Made by a program: the position numbers and the translations under genes
Source: an uncultured Planctomycetaceae bacterium
GTDB lineage: Bacteria > Planctomycetota > Phycisphaerae > UBA1845 > UTPLA1
Assembly: GCA_938008425.1 (NCBI GenBank)
Contig: CALLKH010000238.1
Location: 1 to 6,619 of the forward strand
Length of the DNA stretch: 6,619 bases
Direction of reading: 5' to 3'
Notes under the pieces: generated by a model
What the model was told of the DNA's origin: nothing
Databases searched by the model: none
The model's input: the letters and a program-made list of their open reading frames with translations, nothing else
Shown here: piece after piece, positions 4,656 to 6,619 of the stretch
Position numbering within the stretch: position 1 is the first letter of the stretch
How the letters are laid out: the number at the start of each line of letters is the position of its first letter

Positions 4656-6619
4656 TTACGCCGGCTGGCCTTCGGTCTCCGCGGCGGGCTGATCCGTCTT
4701 GCCTGCCGCCTTCTCCTCAAGAAGAACCGCCTTGCGCGACAGCTTAATGCGCCCGGTGTCGTCGATGAGGATGACCTTGACCGTCATTTCATCGCCGACC
4801 TTGCAGACATCGCTGACCTTCTGGACGTAGCCGTCCGAGAGCTCGCTGATGTGGCAGAGGCCGTCCATGCCGGGGATCACCTCGATGAAGGCGCCGAAGT
4901 CCTTGATCGCGCTGACGCGGCCGTGATAGAGCCGTCCGACCTTGACGCCCACGCTGATCGCCTCGACCGCGTCGTAGGCGGCCTGGGCGCCGGCGGCGTC
5001 CATGCAGGAGATGTTGACGGTTCCGTCGTCGTCGATGTCCAGCTTGGCGCCGGTGTCGGCCTCGATCGCCTTGATGCCCTTTCCACCGGGGCCGATGATC
5101 TTGCCGATCTTGTCCTGGTCGACCTTGATGGTGAGCATGCGCGGCGCCCACTGGCTGATTTCCTTGCGCGGTTCGCGGATGCTGGTCAGCATGCGCTTGA
5201 GAATGTGAATCCGCGCGTCCTTGGCCTGCTTGAGCGATTCGACAATCTGCGTCGGGGTGATCACGCGGGCCTTGAGGTCAAGCTGAATGGCGGTGATGCC
5301 CACCTGCGTACCGGCGACCTTGAAATCCATGTCGCCGTAGTGGTCTTCCTCGCCCTGGATGTCGGTGATGAGCGTGTAGCCGCCCTTTTCGTCGTGAACC
5401 ATGCCGATGGAGATGCCGGCGACCGGGTGCTTGATCGGCACGCCCGCGTCCATGAGTGCCAGCGTTCCGCCGCAGACCGATGCCATCGAGCTTGAGCCGT
5501 TCGACTCCAGAATCTCGCTGACAATTCGAACCGTGTACGGGAACTGCTCCGGCAGCGGCATGACCGCCTGGAGCGAGCGCTCGGCCAGGTTGCCGTGGCC
5601 GATCTCGCGGCGGCTGACGGCGCCGATTCGCTTCACTTCGCCCGTCGAGAACGGCGGGAAGTTGTAGTGAAGCATGAACTTCTTGTTGTATTCCTCGACC
5701 AGGTTGTCGATGAACTGCTCGTCGCGCTTCGTGCCGAGCGTCGCGACGACCAGCGCCTGCGTCTCGCCGCGGGTGAAGAGGCTCGAACCGTGGGTGCGCG
5801 GGACGAAACCGACTTCCGAGGTGATCTCGCGAATATCGAGAGGACCGCGGCCGTCGGAGCGCTTGCCCTGCTCCATCACGGAATCCTGGAAGTATCGCTC
5901 GAAGTTCTTCTCGAACTCCTCGACGACGTCATTCTTCGTGTACGGCAGATCCTTCGCGTCTTCGGGAAGGAGCTCGGCCAGGACCTTCTCCTTGACTTCC
6001 TTCACCTTCGACACGCGGTCGGCCTTCAGGGTCTGGCAGCGGGCGTTCCTGAGGTCGAGCTTCTCGCACAGCTCCTTGACCTTCTTGATCATCGCCTTGT
6101 CGCGCGGCGCGACCGGGTTGATCTTCTCGGGCTTCACCTTCTCGCCGAGTTCCTTGATCATCGCCACGATCTTCAGGCACACCTCGCGGCCCAGTTCGAT
6201 CGCGGCGGCCATGGCGTCCTCGGGGACTTCAAGGCCGGCGGCTTCGATCATGTTGACGCCGTCTTCATGGGCGGCGACGACGACTTCGAGATCGCTCTCC
6301 ATCCGCTCGTCCATCGTCGGATTGACGATGAGCTTGCCGTCGATGCGGCCGATGCGGCAGGCCGCGGTCGGTCCCTCGAACGGACAGGTGCTGACGGTCA
6401 GCGCCGCGGAGGCGCCGATCATCGACAGGATGTCCGGATCGTTCTGCTGATCGCTGGAAAGCACCATGCCCTGGATGAGCACTTCGTTCTTGTAGCCCTC
6501 GGGGAAGAGGGGGCGGATCGGGCGATCCGTCAGTCGCATGGTGAGAATTTCTTTTTCGGAGGGGCGGGCTTCGCGCTTGAAAAAGCCGCCGGGAAACTTG
6601 CCGGCGGCGTACATCTTCT
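4656..6619 (-). CDS. pnp: Polynucleotide phosphorylase (PNPase), 5' end beyond the window
   Basis: PNPase degrades RNA 3' to 5' by phosphorolysis, releasing nucleoside diphosphates, and can run in reverse to add tails. It forms a ring-shaped cytoplasmic trimer, often within the degradosome. The frame is open through the right edge. The visible KMYAAGKFPGG normally lies some 60 residues into the protein, so the Met at 6614 is internal. Numbering from that Met: remainder of the first RNase PH core (to about 125, including RLTDRPIRPLFP and GRIDGKLIVNPT), helical linker (about 130-250), second RNase PH core from KRSDGRG (251-257) to about 480, with phosphate-site serines in SNGSSSMASVCGG (371-383) and catalytic Asp424 and Asp430 in EEDHYGDMDFK. 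A KH domain with GPGG (508-511) follows, then an S1 domain (about 556-628, GRVSAIKDFGAFIEV), and a short Ala/Glu-rich tail ending at TAA. All key residues are present, so it should be active. The first RNase PH core is inactive in known PNPases. Confidence 0.98.
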   Translation of the reverse strand, partial: KMYAAGKFPGGFFKREARPSEKEILTMRLTDRPIRPLFPEGYKNEVLIQGMVLSSDQQNDPDILSMIGASAALTVSTCPFEGPTAACRIGRIDGKLIVNPTMDERMESDLEVVVAAHEDGVNMIEAAGLEVPEDAMAAAIELGREVCLKIVAMIKELGEKVKPEKINPVAPRDKAMIKKVKELCEKLDLRNARCQTLKADRVSKVKEVKEKVLAELLPEDAKDLPYTKNDVVEEFEKNFERYFQDSVMEQGKRSDGRGPLDIREITSEVGFVPRTHGSSLFTRGETQALVVATLGTKRDEQFIDNLVEEYNKKFMLHYNFPPFSTGEVKRIGAVSRREIGHGNLAERSLQAVMPLPEQFPYTVRIVSEILESNGSSSMASVCGGTLALMDAGVPIKHPVAGISIGMVHDEKGGYTLITDIQGEEDHYGDMDFKVAGTQVGITAIQLDLKARVITPTQIVESLKQAKDARIHILKRMLTSIREPRKEISQWAPRMLTIKVDQDKIGKIIGPGGKGIKAIEADTGAKLDIDDDGTVNISCMDAAGAQAAYDAVEAISVGVKVGRLYHGRVSAIKDFGAFIEVIPGMDGLCHISELSDGYVQKVSDVCKVGDEMTVKVILIDDTGRIKLSRKAVLLEEKAAGKTDQPAAETEGQPA

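Noticed and set aside
4548..5495. 315-codon plus-strand open frame opposite pnp
   Set aside because: It lies antisense to the conserved KH, S1 and second RNase PH regions of PNPase. Its Asp/Leu/Val/Ala-rich product has no recognisable motif, and GC-rich genes routinely leave long open antisense frames. Its first codons cross the pnp terminator.
5674..6450. 258-codon plus-strand open frame opposite pnp
   Set aside because: It is a Ser/Arg-rich shadow of the pnp reading frame without any recognisable motif or ribosome site.
6612..6614. ATG as start of pnp
   Set aside because: This Met belongs to the internal KMYAAGKFPGG motif. A start here would drop the first part of the RNase PH core, and the frame continues to the edge.

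Overview
The window is GC-rich, densely coding bacterial DNA. It carries four protein genes, two of them cut by the window edges. I infer a planctomycete-like bacterium. The reasons are the tandem two-module amidohydrolase, the small soluble kinase with a 'GGLAHEIRN...MNLQLL' H-box helix, and a convergent intergenic gap packed with GC-rich palindromes of the kind I associate with planctomycete genomes. No rRNA or other phylogenetic marker settles this, so the assignment is inference.

Layout. (1) Bases 1-2609, plus strand: the 3' 868 codons of a tandem amidohydrolase; its start lies upstream of the window. The first module keeps all the expected metal ligands and the second has lost every one. 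(2) Bases 2610-2878: a 269-base convergent gap with no gene. It holds nested palindromes, one of which ends in a T-run on the minus strand and should terminate the minus-strand genes. (3) Bases 2879-3664, minus: a LOG/TIGR00730-family nucleotide phosphoribohydrolase-like protein. (4) Bases 3716-4513, minus: a small cytoplasmic sensor histidine kinase with no input domain, 51 bases upstream of the LOG gene and probably cotranscribed with it. (5) Bases 4514-4655: a gap with a strong minus-strand intrinsic terminator and a second small hairpin. (6) Bases 4656-6619, minus: polynucleotide phosphorylase (pnp), lacking only its N-terminal part, which lies beyond the right edge.

How they fit together: the three minus-strand genes run pnp, kinase, LOG. 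The terminator after pnp suggests that kinase-LOG is mostly a separate unit. The amidohydrolase converges on that unit. I see no sign of a mobile element, CRISPR array, tRNA or defence system. The least ordinary features are the degenerate second amidohydrolase module, the palindrome mosaic with its flanking inverted repeat, and the near-identity of one mosaic hairpin to the pnp terminator hairpin, differing by a swapped base pair.
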